From Hyphomicrobiales bacterium (GTDB taxonomy: Bacteria; Pseudomonadota; Alphaproteobacteria; Rhizobiales; Rhizobiaceae), in the NCBI GenBank assembly GCA_900466605.1, contig UBMU01000002.1:62001-126000 (forward strand): a stretch of DNA of 64,000 nucleotides, in the 5' to 3' direction. This document shows positions 1-8,606 of this stretch, one piece after another. Below the pieces are notes generated by a model. The model did no database searches, was not told the origin of the DNA, and worked only from the letters and a program-made list of their open reading frames with translations. A program made the translations under genes and the position numbers. Position 1 is the stretch's first letter, and each line of letters opens with the position of its first letter.

Positions 1-1264
1 GGCTGAAATGAAGCTTCAAGAACTTAAGAGTAAGTCCCCGACGGATCTTCTGGCATTTGCCGAATCGCTCGAGGTCGAAAATGCCAGCACGATGCGCAAA
101 CAGGAATTGATGTTTGCAATCCTGAAAGTGCTTGCCAGCCAAGATGTTGAGATTATCGGCGAAGGCGTTGTTGAAGTGCTCCAGGACGGCTTCGGCTTCC
201 TGCGATCCGCTAACGCTAACTATCTTCCAGGTCCGGATGATATCTATATCTCTCCGTCCCAGATTCGCCGTTTCTCACTGAAGACAGGCGACACCGTTGA
301 GGGCCCGATCCGCGGCCCGAAGGAAGGCGAACGCTACTTCGCGCTTCTGAAGGTCAATACGATCAATTTCGACGATCCCGAAAAGATTCGTCATAAGGTG
401 CATTTTGACAATCTGACGCCGCTCTATCCGAACGAGCGCTTCAGGATGGAACTGGACGTGCCGACCTCCAAGGATCTGTCGCCGCGCGTCATCGACCTCG
501 TCGCGCCGCTTGGCAAGGGTCAGCGAGGACTGATCGTCGCGCCGCCGCGCACCGGTAAGACTGTTCTCCTTCAGAATATTGCGCACTCGATCACTGCGAA
601 TCATCCCGAGTGCTACCTCATTGTTCTGCTGATCGACGAACGTCCCGAAGAAGTGACCGATATGCAGCGTTCCGTTCGAGGCGAAGTCATATCCTCCACA
701 TTCGACGAACCTGCCGTACGCCACGTGCAGGTCGCGGAGATGGTGATCGAAAAGGCGAAGCGTTTAGTGGAGCACGGCCGCGACGTCGTTATTCTGCTCG
801 ATTCTATCACTCGTCTCGGTCGCGCCTACAACACCGTTGTCCCCTCTTCTGGCAAGGTCCTGACCGGCGGTGTGGACGCGAACGCCTTGCAGCGCCCGAA
901 GCGCTTCTTCGGTGCGGCGCGCAATATCGAGGAGGGTGGGTCGCTTACGATCATCGCGACCGCTCTCATTGATACAGGTAGCCGCATGGACGAAGTTATC
1001 TTCGAAGAATTCAAGGGAACCGGCAACTCGGAAATCGTTCTTGACCGGAAGGTCGCTGACAAGCGCATATTCCCGGCAATGGACATTCTGAAGTCCGGCA
1101 CCCGTAAGGAAGACCTGCTTGTACCGCGTCAGGATCTACAGAAGATCTTCGTGCTGCGGCGTATTCTCGCGCCGATGGGCACGACCGATGCTATTGAATT
1201 CCTGATCGACAAGCTGAAGCAGACGAAGAACAATCCAGACTTCTTCGACTCAATGAATACGTAA
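1..1264 (+). CDS. rho: Transcription termination factor Rho (start codon straddles window edge)
   Basis: Hexameric RNA helicase that ends untranslated transcripts. The first ATG inside the window (base 8) is preceded in frame by GCT GAA and by a single G at base 1, so the true start is very probably an ATG whose first two bases lie off the left edge (M-A-E-M-K-L-Q), giving about 421 residues. Counting from the base-8 Met, the N-terminal Rho domain is followed by the RNA-binding cold-shock-like domain (GFGFLRS near residues 61-67), the Walker A APPRTGKT at 178-185, Walker B VVILLDS near 260 and the Q-loop region [18 protein letters not shown]. The family assignment is not in doubt. A strong hairpin follows the stop codon. 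Confidence 0.98.
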   Translation, partial: AEMKLQELKSKSPTDLLAFAESLEVENASTMRKQELMFAILKVLASQDVEIIGEGVVEVLQDGFGFLRSANANYLPGPDDIYISPSQIRRFSLKTGDTVEGPIRGPKEGERYFALLKVNTINFDDPEKIRHKVHFDNLTPLYPNERFRMELDVPTSKDLSPRVIDLVAPLGKGQRGLIVAPPRTGKTVLLQNIAHSITANHPECYLIVLLIDERPEEVTDMQRSVRGEVISSTFDEPAVRHVQVAEMVIEKAKRLVEHGRDVVILLDSITRLGRAYNTVVPSSGKVLTGGVDANALQRPKRFFGAARNIEEGGSLTIIATALIDTGSRMDEVIFEEFKGTGNSEIVLDRKVADKRIFPAMDILKSGTRKEDLLVPRQDLQKIFVLRRILAPMGTTDAIEFLIDKLKQTKNNPDFFDSMNT

Positions 1265-1287
1265 TCTTTAGCCGGATTCTCTCTGTT

Positions 1288-1313
1288 AAGCCGGTCACGT
1301 TCGTGGCCGGCTT
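1288..1313 (+). terminator. Probable intrinsic terminator after rho
   Basis: A 12-bp inverted repeat (AAGCCGGTCACG / CGTGGCCGGCTT, one G-T pair) lies 24 bases after the rho stop. It is followed by TTCCCATTTC, a short and imperfect T-run. It separates rho from mnmE. Confidence 0.7.
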
Positions 1314-1361
1314 TCCCATTTCTAGAAACTGCTCTCTTCGGCCTTGAACTGGAGAAGGAAG

Positions 1362-2675
1362 ATGCTTCGTCACACGGATACAATATTCGCACTGTCCAGC
1401 GGTGCCGTACCGGCTGGCCTCGCTGTTATACGGATCAGTGGAGAAGACGTGCCGAGCGTTCTCGCTTCTCTTATCGGCGAGCTGCCGCCTCCAAGACAGG
1501 CCGCTCTACGATCGATTCGGACTCGTAATGGTCTTACCATCGACACCGGCCTCATTCTTTTCTTCCCAGCGCCGAATTCCTTCACCGGCGAGAATGTTGC
1601 TGAGCTTCAGCTTCATGGCGGTCGCGCAGTTGTCAACGCCTTGCAAAATGAACTTGTTATCTTCCAGAAGCTGCGGCAGGCGCTGCCTGGTGAATTTGCG
1701 CGTCGAGCCTACGAGAACGGAAAGCTCGATTTGATAGAAGTCGAGGGTTTGGCCGATCTCATTGCTGCTGAGACGGAAATGCAGAGACGCATTGCGTTGG
1801 AACAGAGCGCTGGGGGATTATCGTCGATCTACAATGGGTGGGCGGATCGAGTAACTCGTGCACGAGCGCTAATTGAGGCTGAGCTCGACTTTCCCGACGA
1901 GGAAGACGTTCCAGGCTCCGTATCCGATCAGGTCTGGGTGGATGTGGAGCGACTGGTTCGGGAAGTTGCCGATCACCTGGAGCAAGCGGGAACCGGCGAG
2001 ATCATTCGTGATGGGTTCAAAATTGTGATTGCAGGTCGGCCGAATGCCGGCAAGTCCAGCCTCATGAACGCATTGGCGCTGCGCGACGTCGCGATTGTAA
2101 CCGATATAGCCGGAACGACGAGGGACATCCTGCAGGTCGATCTGAACATCGACGGTTATCTTGTGAAGCTCTACGATACCGCCGGACTTCATGACACAGA
2201 CGAAGTCGTCGAGCGCGAAGGCATACGCCGAGCGAGGAAGCTCATGGCTGAAGCCGACCTGGTGCTTTATGTCGAGGATGTTTCGGCAGAACCATCTGCT
2301 GACCAGGCTCCCGACGGCGCGCTGCGAGTTGGGACGAAAGGCGATCTCCGACGGCGGAGCAAGAGCAACTACGAGCTTGTAGTATCAACGACTGCCGGGA
2401 CCGGGCTTGAAGCGCTTCGTGCGCTGATTGGGCAGCACCTAAAGACAAAGGTCCATCCGCAATCGATGGCCATTCCAACGCGCGCTCGGCACAGAGACGC
2501 GCTTGCCGCCTCGCTTGCCGCCCTGAAGGCATCCTTGCGAGCACCGGAAAGAGGCTTGGATCTTCGCGCAGAAGACCTTCGCATCGCTGGTGACGAGCTC
2601 GGGCGCATTACCGGGCGCGTCGATGTAGAGAACTTGCTCGATGTTATCTTCGGCGAATTCTGTATCGGAAAATGA
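1362..2675 (+). CDS. mnmE: tRNA modification GTPase MnmE (TrmE)
   Basis: With MnmG it makes the 5-carboxymethylaminomethyl group on wobble uridine of certain tRNAs. The ATG at 1362 is chosen over an in-frame TTG at 1344 because it follows GGAGAAGGAA directly and gives the usual N-terminus ([14 protein letters not shown]); the protein is then 437 residues. The N-terminal formyl-folate-binding domain is followed by an inserted GTPase domain with G1 GRPNAGKS (225-232) and G3 DTAG (272-275), and the C-terminal CIGK (434-437) holds the conserved cysteine. The G4 position reads TKGD where NKxD is usual. First gene of the mnmE-mnmG-rsmG-parA-parB run; its stop codon lies inside a parS-like site. Confidence 0.97.
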   Translation: MLRHTDTIFALSSGAVPAGLAVIRISGEDVPSVLASLIGELPPPRQAALRSIRTRNGLTIDTGLILFFPAPNSFTGENVAELQLHGGRAVVNALQNELVIFQKLRQALPGEFARRAYENGKLDLIEVEGLADLIAAETEMQRRIALEQSAGGLSSIYNGWADRVTRARALIEAELDFPDEEDVPGSVSDQVWVDVERLVREVADHLEQAGTGEIIRDGFKIVIAGRPNAGKSSLMNALALRDVAIVTDIAGTTRDILQVDLNIDGYLVKLYDTAGLHDTDEVVEREGIRRARKLMAEADLVLYVEDVSAEPSADQAPDGALRVGTKGDLRRRSKSNYELVVSTTAGTGLEALRALIGQHLKTKVHPQSMAIPTRARHRDALAASLAALKASLRAPERGLDLRAEDLRIAGDELGRITGRVDVENLLDVIFGEFCIGK

Positions 2676-2688
2676 TTCACGTGAAACA
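2673..2688. promoter_or_regulatory. parS-like site 1 (ParB binding), 15/16
   Basis: TGATTCACGTGAAACA matches the bacterial parS consensus TGTTTCACGTGAAACA at 15 of 16 bases. It starts on the TGA stop codon of mnmE. A second CACGTG core lies at 2687-2692, overlapping the right end of this site, but the flanks of that copy are poor. Confidence 0.8.
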
Positions 2689-2718
2689 CGTGAACTGTGC
2701 GGGGAACACCGGAAGCCT

Positions 2719-2734
2719 GGTTTCACGTGAAACG
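2719..2734. promoter_or_regulatory. parS site 2 (ParB binding)
   Basis: GGTTTCACGTGAAACG holds a perfect 14-bp palindrome GTTTCACGTGAAAC; only the two outermost bases differ from the 16-bp consensus. It lies in the mnmE-mnmG gap, 46 bp centre to centre from site 1 and about 55 bases upstream of the mnmG start. Confidence 0.88.
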
Positions 2735-2789
2735 CCTTGACTCCCTGCGTAACTTCCCCCATCACCTGACAATCTCAGGAGTCACAGCA

Positions 2790-4664
2790 ATGAATAGTTC
2801 TCGGTTTGATGTCATCGTGATCGGTGGCGGACACGCCGGATGCGAAGCAGCTGCCGCTGCCGCGCGGCTTGGCGCCCGAACGGCGTTGGTGACACACCGG
2901 CGCGATACCATCGGCGTTATGTCGTGTAACCCTGCCATTGGAGGTCTCGGCAAAGGCCACTTGGTCCGAGAGATCGACGCCATGGACGGATTGATGGGTC
3001 GGGTCGCCGATGCCGCCGGTATCCAATTTCGTATGCTCAATCGCAAGAAGGGTCCAGCTGTTCGCGGTCCTCGCACCCAGGCAGACCGAAAGCTATACCG
3101 GCAGGCGATGCTTGCGGAGATCGAGAGCATCGACAATCTCGCGATAATCGAGGGCGATGCGTTCGATATCTCCACAGAAAACGGTCGCGTGGTTGCGGTG
3201 ATCATGAAAGATAGCCGGATTCTTCCGTGCGGGTCTGTGGTCCTGACGACGGGTACGTTTCTGCGCGGGCTGATTCATATCGGCGATCAAAAGATCCCGG
3301 CAGGCCGGGTCGGTGAGGAGCCGTCAGTTGGGCTCTCGCAGACGCTCATGAGTCTGGGCCTTCGGCTCGGCCGTTTGAAGACGGGCACGCCTGCGCGGTT
3401 GGATGGGACGACGATCGATTGGGACGGCGTCGGCAAGCAGGGTGCTGACGAGAATCCTATTCCGTTCTCGTTCATGACGGATTCGATTCGGAATCGCCAG
3501 ATCGATTGCGGCGTTACCCGCACGACCGAGGCGACCCATCGAATCATAGTGGAGAATCTCAAACGCTCTGCTATGTATTCAGGGCAGATTGAAGGCGTTG
3601 GACCACGTTACTGCCCTTCAATCGAGGACAAGCTCGTCAAGTTTGGTGAGCGTGACGGACATCAGGTTTTTCTCGAGCCTGAAGGACTCGATGACAGTAC
3701 GGTCTACCCGAACGGAATATCGACGTCCCTACCCGCGGAGGTTCAGGATGCTTTCATTCGGACGATTCCAGGCCTTGAGAAAGCTCGAATCCTGCAGCCA
3801 GGATATGCGATCGAATATGATCATGTCGATCCGCGTGAACTGAAGCCGTCGCTTGAAGTCAAGAAGATGGCTGGATTGTTTCTTGCAGGGCAGATCAATG
3901 GAACGACGGGATACGAGGAAGCGGCGGCCCAGGGGCTGGTGGCTGGCATCAATGCCGCGCGGTTGGCAGGCGATCAGGATGAGATTCGCTTTAGCAGGAC
4001 CGACTCCTACATCGGCGTTATGGTCGATGACCTGACGTCCCGTGGCGTGGCTGAACCGTATCGAATGTTTACGTCTCGCGCAGAATACAGGCTCTCGCTT
4101 CGCGCGGACAATGCCGATCTCCGTCTGACACCGCTTGCGGGCGCCATAGGCGGCGCCTCGAAGAGCCGTCGAGATCGCTTTCATGCATACAACGATGCGA
4201 TGAACGCTGGCCGTGCGCTGTTGTCCTCACTAGCCTTAACCCCAAATGAGGCGCGTCGCCACGGCCTCAGCCTGAATCAGGATGGCCAACGCCGGTCCGC
4301 TTATGAGCTTCTTTCGTTTCCTGATCTTAGTTTGGACGACCTCAGGAAGGTCTGGCCGGAGCTTGAAACGCTTAATGGCAGAGTTGCAGATGCGCTGGAG
4401 ATAGAGGCGAGTTACGCGGTCTATATGCAACGACAATCTGCCGACGTTGCGCACATAAGGCGAGATGAGAACAGGCTGATTCCTGCAGATTTTGACTTTA
4501 CTGTCTTGTCCGGATTGTCCAACGAGCTTAAGCAAAAGTTGCAGAAGGCGCAGCCATACAACGTGGCGCAGGCGACGAAGATTGACGGAATGACGCCGGC
4601 GGCCATCTCGTTGCTGCTGGTGCATCTGCGCCGTGACGAAGAGAATGTTGCGGCGTCCGCCTAA
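2790..4664 (+). CDS. mnmG: tRNA uridine-5-carboxymethylaminomethyl(34) synthesis enzyme MnmG (GidA)
   Basis: FAD-dependent partner of MnmE in wobble-uridine modification. The ATG at 2790 is chosen because CAGGAG precedes it and the protein then begins [21 protein letters not shown], with the FAD-binding GGGHAG at residues 12-17. An upstream in-frame start near 2697 would run through parS site 2 and is unlikely. At 624 residues it has the usual length. The C-terminal helical domain that binds MnmE is intact ([13 protein letters not shown] near the end). The gap to rsmG is 23 bases. Confidence 0.97.
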   Translation: MNSSRFDVIVIGGGHAGCEAAAAAARLGARTALVTHRRDTIGVMSCNPAIGGLGKGHLVREIDAMDGLMGRVADAAGIQFRMLNRKKGPAVRGPRTQADRKLYRQAMLAEIESIDNLAIIEGDAFDISTENGRVVAVIMKDSRILPCGSVVLTTGTFLRGLIHIGDQKIPAGRVGEEPSVGLSQTLMSLGLRLGRLKTGTPARLDGTTIDWDGVGKQGADENPIPFSFMTDSIRNRQIDCGVTRTTEATHRIIVENLKRSAMYSGQIEGVGPRYCPSIEDKLVKFGERDGHQVFLEPEGLDDSTVYPNGISTSLPAEVQDAFIRTIPGLEKARILQPGYAIEYDHVDPRELKPSLEVKKMAGLFLAGQINGTTGYEEAAAQGLVAGINAARLAGDQDEIRFSRTDSYIGVMVDDLTSRGVAEPYRMFTSRAEYRLSLRADNADLRLTPLAGAIGGASKSRRDRFHAYNDAMNAGRALLSSLALTPNEARRHGLSLNQDGQRRSAYELLSFPDLSLDDLRKVWPELETLNGRVADALEIEASYAVYMQRQSADVAHIRRDENRLIPADFDFTVLSGLSNELKQKLQKAQPYNVAQATKIDGMTPAAISLLLVHLRRDEENVAASA

Positions 4665-4687
4665 TTACAATGATAGAGAGTCCTGCT

Positions 4688-5305
4688 ATGGATTTAAACG
4701 GTCGACGTGTTTCACGTGAAACACGAGAACGCTTGGAGCACTTTGTTTCACTTTTTCAGAAGTGGGCCAAATCGATCAATCTCACCGCCCCTTCCACGCT
4801 TGATGACGCATGGAGCCGGCACATTGCAGATTCAGCGCAGATTTTCCAACTTCAATCATCGCCCGCTACGTGGGTCGACTTGGGAAGTGGCGGCGGCTTT
4901 CCCGGTATCGTAACGGCAATTTTTCTCGCTGAATTGAAGGAGGGATGGGTTCATCTCGTTGAGAGCAATAACAAAAAAGCTGCGTTTTTGAGGACTGCGC
5001 TGCGGGAAACAGGCGCTAGGGGGTCTGTCCATCCGGTCCGAATCGAAGAGGCGCCATCCATCGTCGCAGATTGCAGTTTCGTCTCTGCGCGCGCATTGGC
5101 AGATCTTAGCACGCTCTTCGACTTCATCGAACCCTGGTCACAACGGAACGTCGATCTGCGCGCCTATCTTCACAAAGGCCGGGATTATCGGACTGAAATT
5201 GATAAAGCGCATGGTGGCTGGGGATTCGATCTGGTAGAACATAGAAGCGCTGTTGAGAAGGATTCCGTTGTATTGGAGATTTTCAATCTCCAGCGCTTGG
5301 CTTAA
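4688..5305 (+). CDS. rsmG: 16S rRNA (guanine527-N7)-methyltransferase RsmG (GidB)
   Basis: Methylates G527 of 16S rRNA with S-adenosylmethionine. The ATG at 4688 is preferred because GAGAG sits at proper distance and the protein begins [12 protein letters not shown] like its relatives; an in-frame ATG at 4670 lacks a ribosome site and would add six residues. At 205 residues it is normal length. The SAM-binding loop is [12 protein letters not shown] (about 63-74). Codons 7-12 carry a perfect parS site (V8-S-R-E-T12). Seventeen bases separate it from parA. Confidence 0.95.
   Translation: MDLNGRRVSRETRERLEHFVSLFQKWAKSINLTAPSTLDDAWSRHIADSAQIFQLQSSPATWVDLGSGGGFPGIVTAIFLAELKEGWVHLVESNNKKAAFLRTALRETGARGSVHPVRIEEAPSIVADCSFVSARALADLSTLFDFIEPWSQRNVDLRAYLHKGRDYRTEIDKAHGGWGFDLVEHRSAVEKDSVVLEIFNLQRLA
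4708..4723. promoter_or_regulatory. parS site 3 (ParB binding), perfect 16/16, inside rsmG
   Basis: TGTTTCACGTGAAACA matches the consensus exactly. The palindrome extends to 20 bp (CGTGTTTCACGTGAAACACG, 4706-4725). It lies in the first codons of rsmG, about 600 bp upstream of parA, so it is the best candidate for the main ParB nucleation site here. Confidence 0.95.
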
Positions 5306-5322
5306 CAGATTGGGCTTTCACA

Positions 5323-6117
5323 ATGGCTGGCGAACGAAATCGCGTAATCACCATCGCAAATCAAAAGGGTGGTGTTGGAAAGACGACGACAGCCATCAAT
5401 CTCGCGACAGCGCTCGCGGCGATTGGAGAGCGCGTCCTGATTGTGGACCTTGATCCCCAAGGAAACGCGAGTACAGGACTTGGTATTGACCGAAAGCATC
5501 GCCGGCTATCTTCATACGACCTGTTGTTAGGGGAACACGGTATCGAAGAGGTGTCGCAGGAGACTGCGGTTCCTAACCTCTTCATTGTTCCTTCGACGAT
5601 GGATTTGCTCGGGATCGAAATGGAAATCGCGAGCCAGAGCGATCGCGTTTTCAAGCTTAAGAAGGCGCTCGCGAGCGAAGATGCTTTTCGTTTCTCCTAC
5701 GTTCTAGTCGACTGCCCGCCCTCCTTCAATCTGCTCACCATGAATGCAATGGCGGCAGCTCACTCAGTGCTCGTGCCTCTGCAGTGCGAGTTTTTTGCTT
5801 TGGAGGGACTGAGTCAGCTTCTGGAGACGGTTGATCAGGTGCGTCGGACGGTCAATCCGCTGCTCGATATTCAGGGTATTGTGCTGACGATGTTCGACTC
5901 CCGCAATAATCTGGCCCAGCAGGTGGTCAACGATGTTCGCACGCACCTTGGGGAAAAGGTTTATCATACTCTGATACCCAGGAATGTTCGGGTGTCGGAA
6001 GCTCCATCCTATGGCAAGCCGGCAATTCTCTATGATCTGAAGTGCGCGGGAAGCCAAGCGTATCTGCAGTTGGCATCAGAAGTTATCCAGCGTGAGCGCC
6101 AGCGCCTAGCGGCTTGA
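5323..6117 (+). CDS. parA: Chromosome-partitioning ATPase ParA (Soj)
   Basis: Deviant-Walker ATPase that binds DNA in its ATP dimer form and moves ParB-parS complexes toward the cell poles. The Walker A KGGVGKTT is at residues 15-22 and the second conserved motif VDLDPQGN follows near 41-48; the VLVDCPPSFNLLTMNA segment is Walker B. At 264 residues with no N-terminal DNA-binding domain it is the small chromosomal ParA type, not the larger RepA type of rhizobial replicons. No strong Shine-Dalgarno is visible before the ATG, so translational coupling to rsmG (17-base gap) is likely. parB follows after 27 bases. Confidence 0.97.
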   Translation: MAGERNRVITIANQKGGVGKTTTAINLATALAAIGERVLIVDLDPQGNASTGLGIDRKHRRLSSYDLLLGEHGIEEVSQETAVPNLFIVPSTMDLLGIEMEIASQSDRVFKLKKALASEDAFRFSYVLVDCPPSFNLLTMNAMAAAHSVLVPLQCEFFALEGLSQLLETVDQVRRTVNPLLDIQGIVLTMFDSRNNLAQQVVNDVRTHLGEKVYHTLIPRNVRVSEAPSYGKPAILYDLKCAGSQAYLQLASEVIQRERQRLAA

Positions 6118-6144
6118 TTTGAAGTTAAGACAGTGAGCTAAACT

Positions 6145-7029
6145 ATGAACGATGACCTCTCGAAACGAAGACTTGGCCGTGGCCTTGCCGCACTGATTGG
6201 TGAGATGGATCAGCCCATTCCGGTTGATAGCGCGAAGCCCGGTGTCGGCGCCGATAGGACCGTTCCGATTGAGTTTGTCAGTCGCAATCCGCGTAATCCT
6301 CGCAGGTTCTTCGACGACGGCGAGTTGCACGAACTTGCAAGCTCCATCCGGCAGCACGGTATCGTACAGCCAGTGGTGGTTCGTACGCTATCGAGCAATC
6401 AGTACGAGATCATAGCCGGCGAAAGGCGGTGGCGCGCTGCTCAGTTGGCTGGCCTGGTCGAAATCCCGGTGATTGTGCGGGATGTCGACGACAAGACCGC
6501 ACTCGAGATTGCGATTGTTGAAAATGTTCAGCGCTCCGACCTCAATCCACTGGAAGAAGCGTTGGGCTATGAGCAACTCATAGCGGAGTACGCTTACACG
6601 CAGAACGATCTCGGGGAAATCATAGGCAAGAGCCGCAGCCATGTCGCGAATTCCCTGCGTCTCCTGAAGTTGCCGGAACCTGTTCGAGATCTTCTTGCGG
6701 CAGGCAGCCTCTCTGCGGGGCATGCCCGTGCGCTCGTCCCAACCTCGGATCCCACGGCCCTTGCTCGAACGATTGTATCCAAGGGCATGTCTGTGCGGGA
6801 TGCGGAACGTTTGGCACAGAACGACATTAAGGCTCAATCCGAGCCGAGAGCCATTGAGCATCAGAGGGATCAGAAGGATTCTGATACATTGGCTTTGGAA
6901 CGCACGCTATCTGACACACTCGGCCTGGATGTCACGATCAATCATAAAGCGGGTGGCGGCCAGATCCGTATTTCCTATAAGTCATTGGAACAATTGGAAG
7001 AAATTTGCCGGCTTCTAGAACGTCGCTAG
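6145..7029 (+). CDS. parB: Chromosome-partitioning protein ParB (Spo0J), CTPase clamp
   Basis: Binds parS and spreads on DNA as a CTP-gated clamp. The N-terminus has the ParA-contacting element RRLGRGLAALIGE (8-20). The CTP-binding motif GERRWRA is at 92-98 and NVQRSDLNPLEEA at 127-139; the helix-turn-helix that reads parS spans roughly 154-175 (LGEIIGKSRSHVANSLRLLK). The C-terminal dimerisation domain ends the 294-residue protein. Four matching parS sites lie in this window, three upstream and one downstream. It converges on holA with only nine bases between the stop codons, and I see no terminator in that gap. Confidence 0.97.
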   Translation: MNDDLSKRRLGRGLAALIGEMDQPIPVDSAKPGVGADRTVPIEFVSRNPRNPRRFFDDGELHELASSIRQHGIVQPVVVRTLSSNQYEIIAGERRWRAAQLAGLVEIPVIVRDVDDKTALEIAIVENVQRSDLNPLEEALGYEQLIAEYAYTQNDLGEIIGKSRSHVANSLRLLKLPEPVRDLLAAGSLSAGHARALVPTSDPTALARTIVSKGMSVRDAERLAQNDIKAQSEPRAIEHQRDQKDSDTLALERTLSDTLGLDVTINHKAGGGQIRISYKSLEQLEEICRLLERR

Positions 7030-7038
7030 CGGGCAGTG

Positions 7039-8073
7039 TTAACGGCGCGCAGATTGCAGGGTTGTTGAAAGCAGTGTTTGTAGCGCAATGCTGTCCTCAA
7101 GCAAGGCGCGCTTGCGGGTTTGCAAAATTGCGGACTGGAGACGGTTTGCTTCGCGCGCTATAGCATCAGCAGACCAGGTCTTGAGCGCCTGCTCGATGAT
7201 TGGCTTTCGTCGAAAATGCAGATGGCGACCGAGCGTCTGCATGATTTGCGCCGTCGGTAATCGCTTCTCTTCCATTTCGGTCTTCATTGCGTCGAGCAGC
7301 TGAAATTGCTTCAGGCAAGCCTGGATGACAAGAAAGACGGCAGTCTTTGACGACGTGATCTTCTGCATAGCGTGGAGGAAGGTGTTCGTATTGCCGCTTA
7401 ATATCGCATCAACGGCATCGTCGACCGAGATTGCGCTGGCATCACCGATGATCTCCGTTACGTGATGTTCCTCGATCGTGGACTTACCGCGGCAATAGAG
7501 CGCAAGTTTTCGGATCTCGTTTCGAGATGCAATGCGGTCGCCGCCAATGAGCTCCAGGAGCGCCTGGCGGGCAGAGGGCGTAATCCTTAAATCGGCGTCG
7601 GCAAGTTCGCTGTCGATAAGGCTGTTAAGCGCACGGGTATCGTCGGCATAGCACGGTATGACCATGACATTTCGCGCGGTCTCGGCCGCCTTGCGCAGCA
7701 GGGAGCCCTTCTTGAGGTCTCCGGCTTCAACGATGATGAAGGTTGCTTCCGGCAAGGTGTTTGAGAGCGTCTGCAGGGAATCGACCAGATACTTTTCATT
7801 GGATGCCCCGCGGATCCAGATAAGCTTGTCGCCACCAAAGAGCCCGATCGCCCCGGCCTCGTCCAGTAGACGTCCTTGGTCCCGCTGCAAATCGGCGATG
7901 TCGAGCTTTATCAGGGAAAAGGGATCACTAAGCGAAACACCCGTCTTGCCGGCAAGCAAGGCCGCACGTTCCGAGACAAGTCCGCGATCAGGCCCGTAAA
8001 CAACGAACAGCCGGTAGTTACGGGCGGATCGCTCGAGAAAGCCCTCAAACTCGTGTGATTTTATTTCCGCCAC
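7039..8073 (-). CDS. holA: DNA polymerase III subunit delta (HolA)
   Basis: Delta subunit of the clamp loader, which opens the sliding clamp at the replication fork. The 344-residue protein has the HolA layout: an N-terminal AAA-like domain (YRLFVVYGPDRGLV near residue 20) without a working Walker A, then the lid and C-terminal helical collar. The stretch LFGGDKLIWIRGA around 78-90 is the region that contacts the clamp in this family. It is the last gene of leuS-lptE-holA, 11 bases after lptE, and ends nine bases from the parB stop on the other strand. Confidence 0.93.
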   Translation of the reverse strand: MAEIKSHEFEGFLERSARNYRLFVVYGPDRGLVSERAALLAGKTGVSLSDPFSLIKLDIADLQRDQGRLLDEAGAIGLFGGDKLIWIRGASNEKYLVDSLQTLSNTLPEATFIIVEAGDLKKGSLLRKAAETARNVMVIPCYADDTRALNSLIDSELADADLRITPSARQALLELIGGDRIASRNEIRKLALYCRGKSTIEEHHVTEIIGDASAISVDDAVDAILSGNTNTFLHAMQKITSSKTAVFLVIQACLKQFQLLDAMKTEMEEKRLPTAQIMQTLGRHLHFRRKPIIEQALKTWSADAIAREANRLQSAILQTRKRALLEDSIALQTLLSTTLQSARR

Positions 8074-8084
8074 GCGACCGCTCC

Positions 8085-8606
8085 TTAGCGGCCAAGCGCA
8101 GCCGCAATATCGGCACCCACAAACTCTGCGGCCTGTCGTGCGGCACGGTTTTCCGCGTCGCGAATGGCCCGCAGCTTGGCGAATTCCTGACCCGGAAAGT
8201 CAAGTAGAGCCGTCGCATAGCGATTTCCCGCCTTGATGACATGGCCGTCCTTTGTTGACTTCAAAGTATAGTCGACGCTGACTGTCGCGCGACCCGCAAG
8301 TGACTCGTCCGATGATGGCACAAGGAGAGTGCTAATCACGTTCGAGCGAGCGCTAAGTTCAACCTTATACTCCGGGTTCTCAGGTTCTCCAGCACCGCGA
8401 GATGCAATAAAGATCAATCGGTTGCGCACCTCTTGCTCAACCCGCGAGGTCGCCTCCGAGAAACCGACCGAAGAAAGTTTGCCGGCGACGCCGGAGCTTT
8501 CGGAGTAGAGGGGGCGAACCTGGCAAGATGCGAGAAAGGCCGTGGAAGCAAGGATTGCGGCAATGCCGGCACCGCGCGCCAGCTTCTGAGCGATATCAAA
8601 CGACAA
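8085..8606 (-). CDS. lptE: LPS-assembly lipoprotein LptE
   Basis: Outer-membrane lipoprotein that plugs LptD and helps insert lipopolysaccharide. The 173-residue protein has a signal peptide ending in a lipobox (LASC, cysteine near residue 28), then a small alpha/beta domain. The start appears to be TTG at 8606: AAGGA sits nine bases upstream, and this start overlaps the last 11 bases of leuS, which would couple the two genes. The conserved leuS-lptE-holA order supports the assignment, since LptE sequences are weakly conserved in alphaproteobacteria. Confidence 0.85.
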   Translation of the reverse strand: MSFDIAQKLARGAGIAAILASTAFLASCQVRPLYSESSGVAGKLSSVGFSEATSRVEQEVRNRLIFIASRGAGEPENPEYKVELSARSNVISTLLVPSSDESLAGRATVSVDYTLKSTKDGHVIKAGNRYATALLDFPGQEFAKLRAIRDAENRAARQAAEFVGADIAAALGR

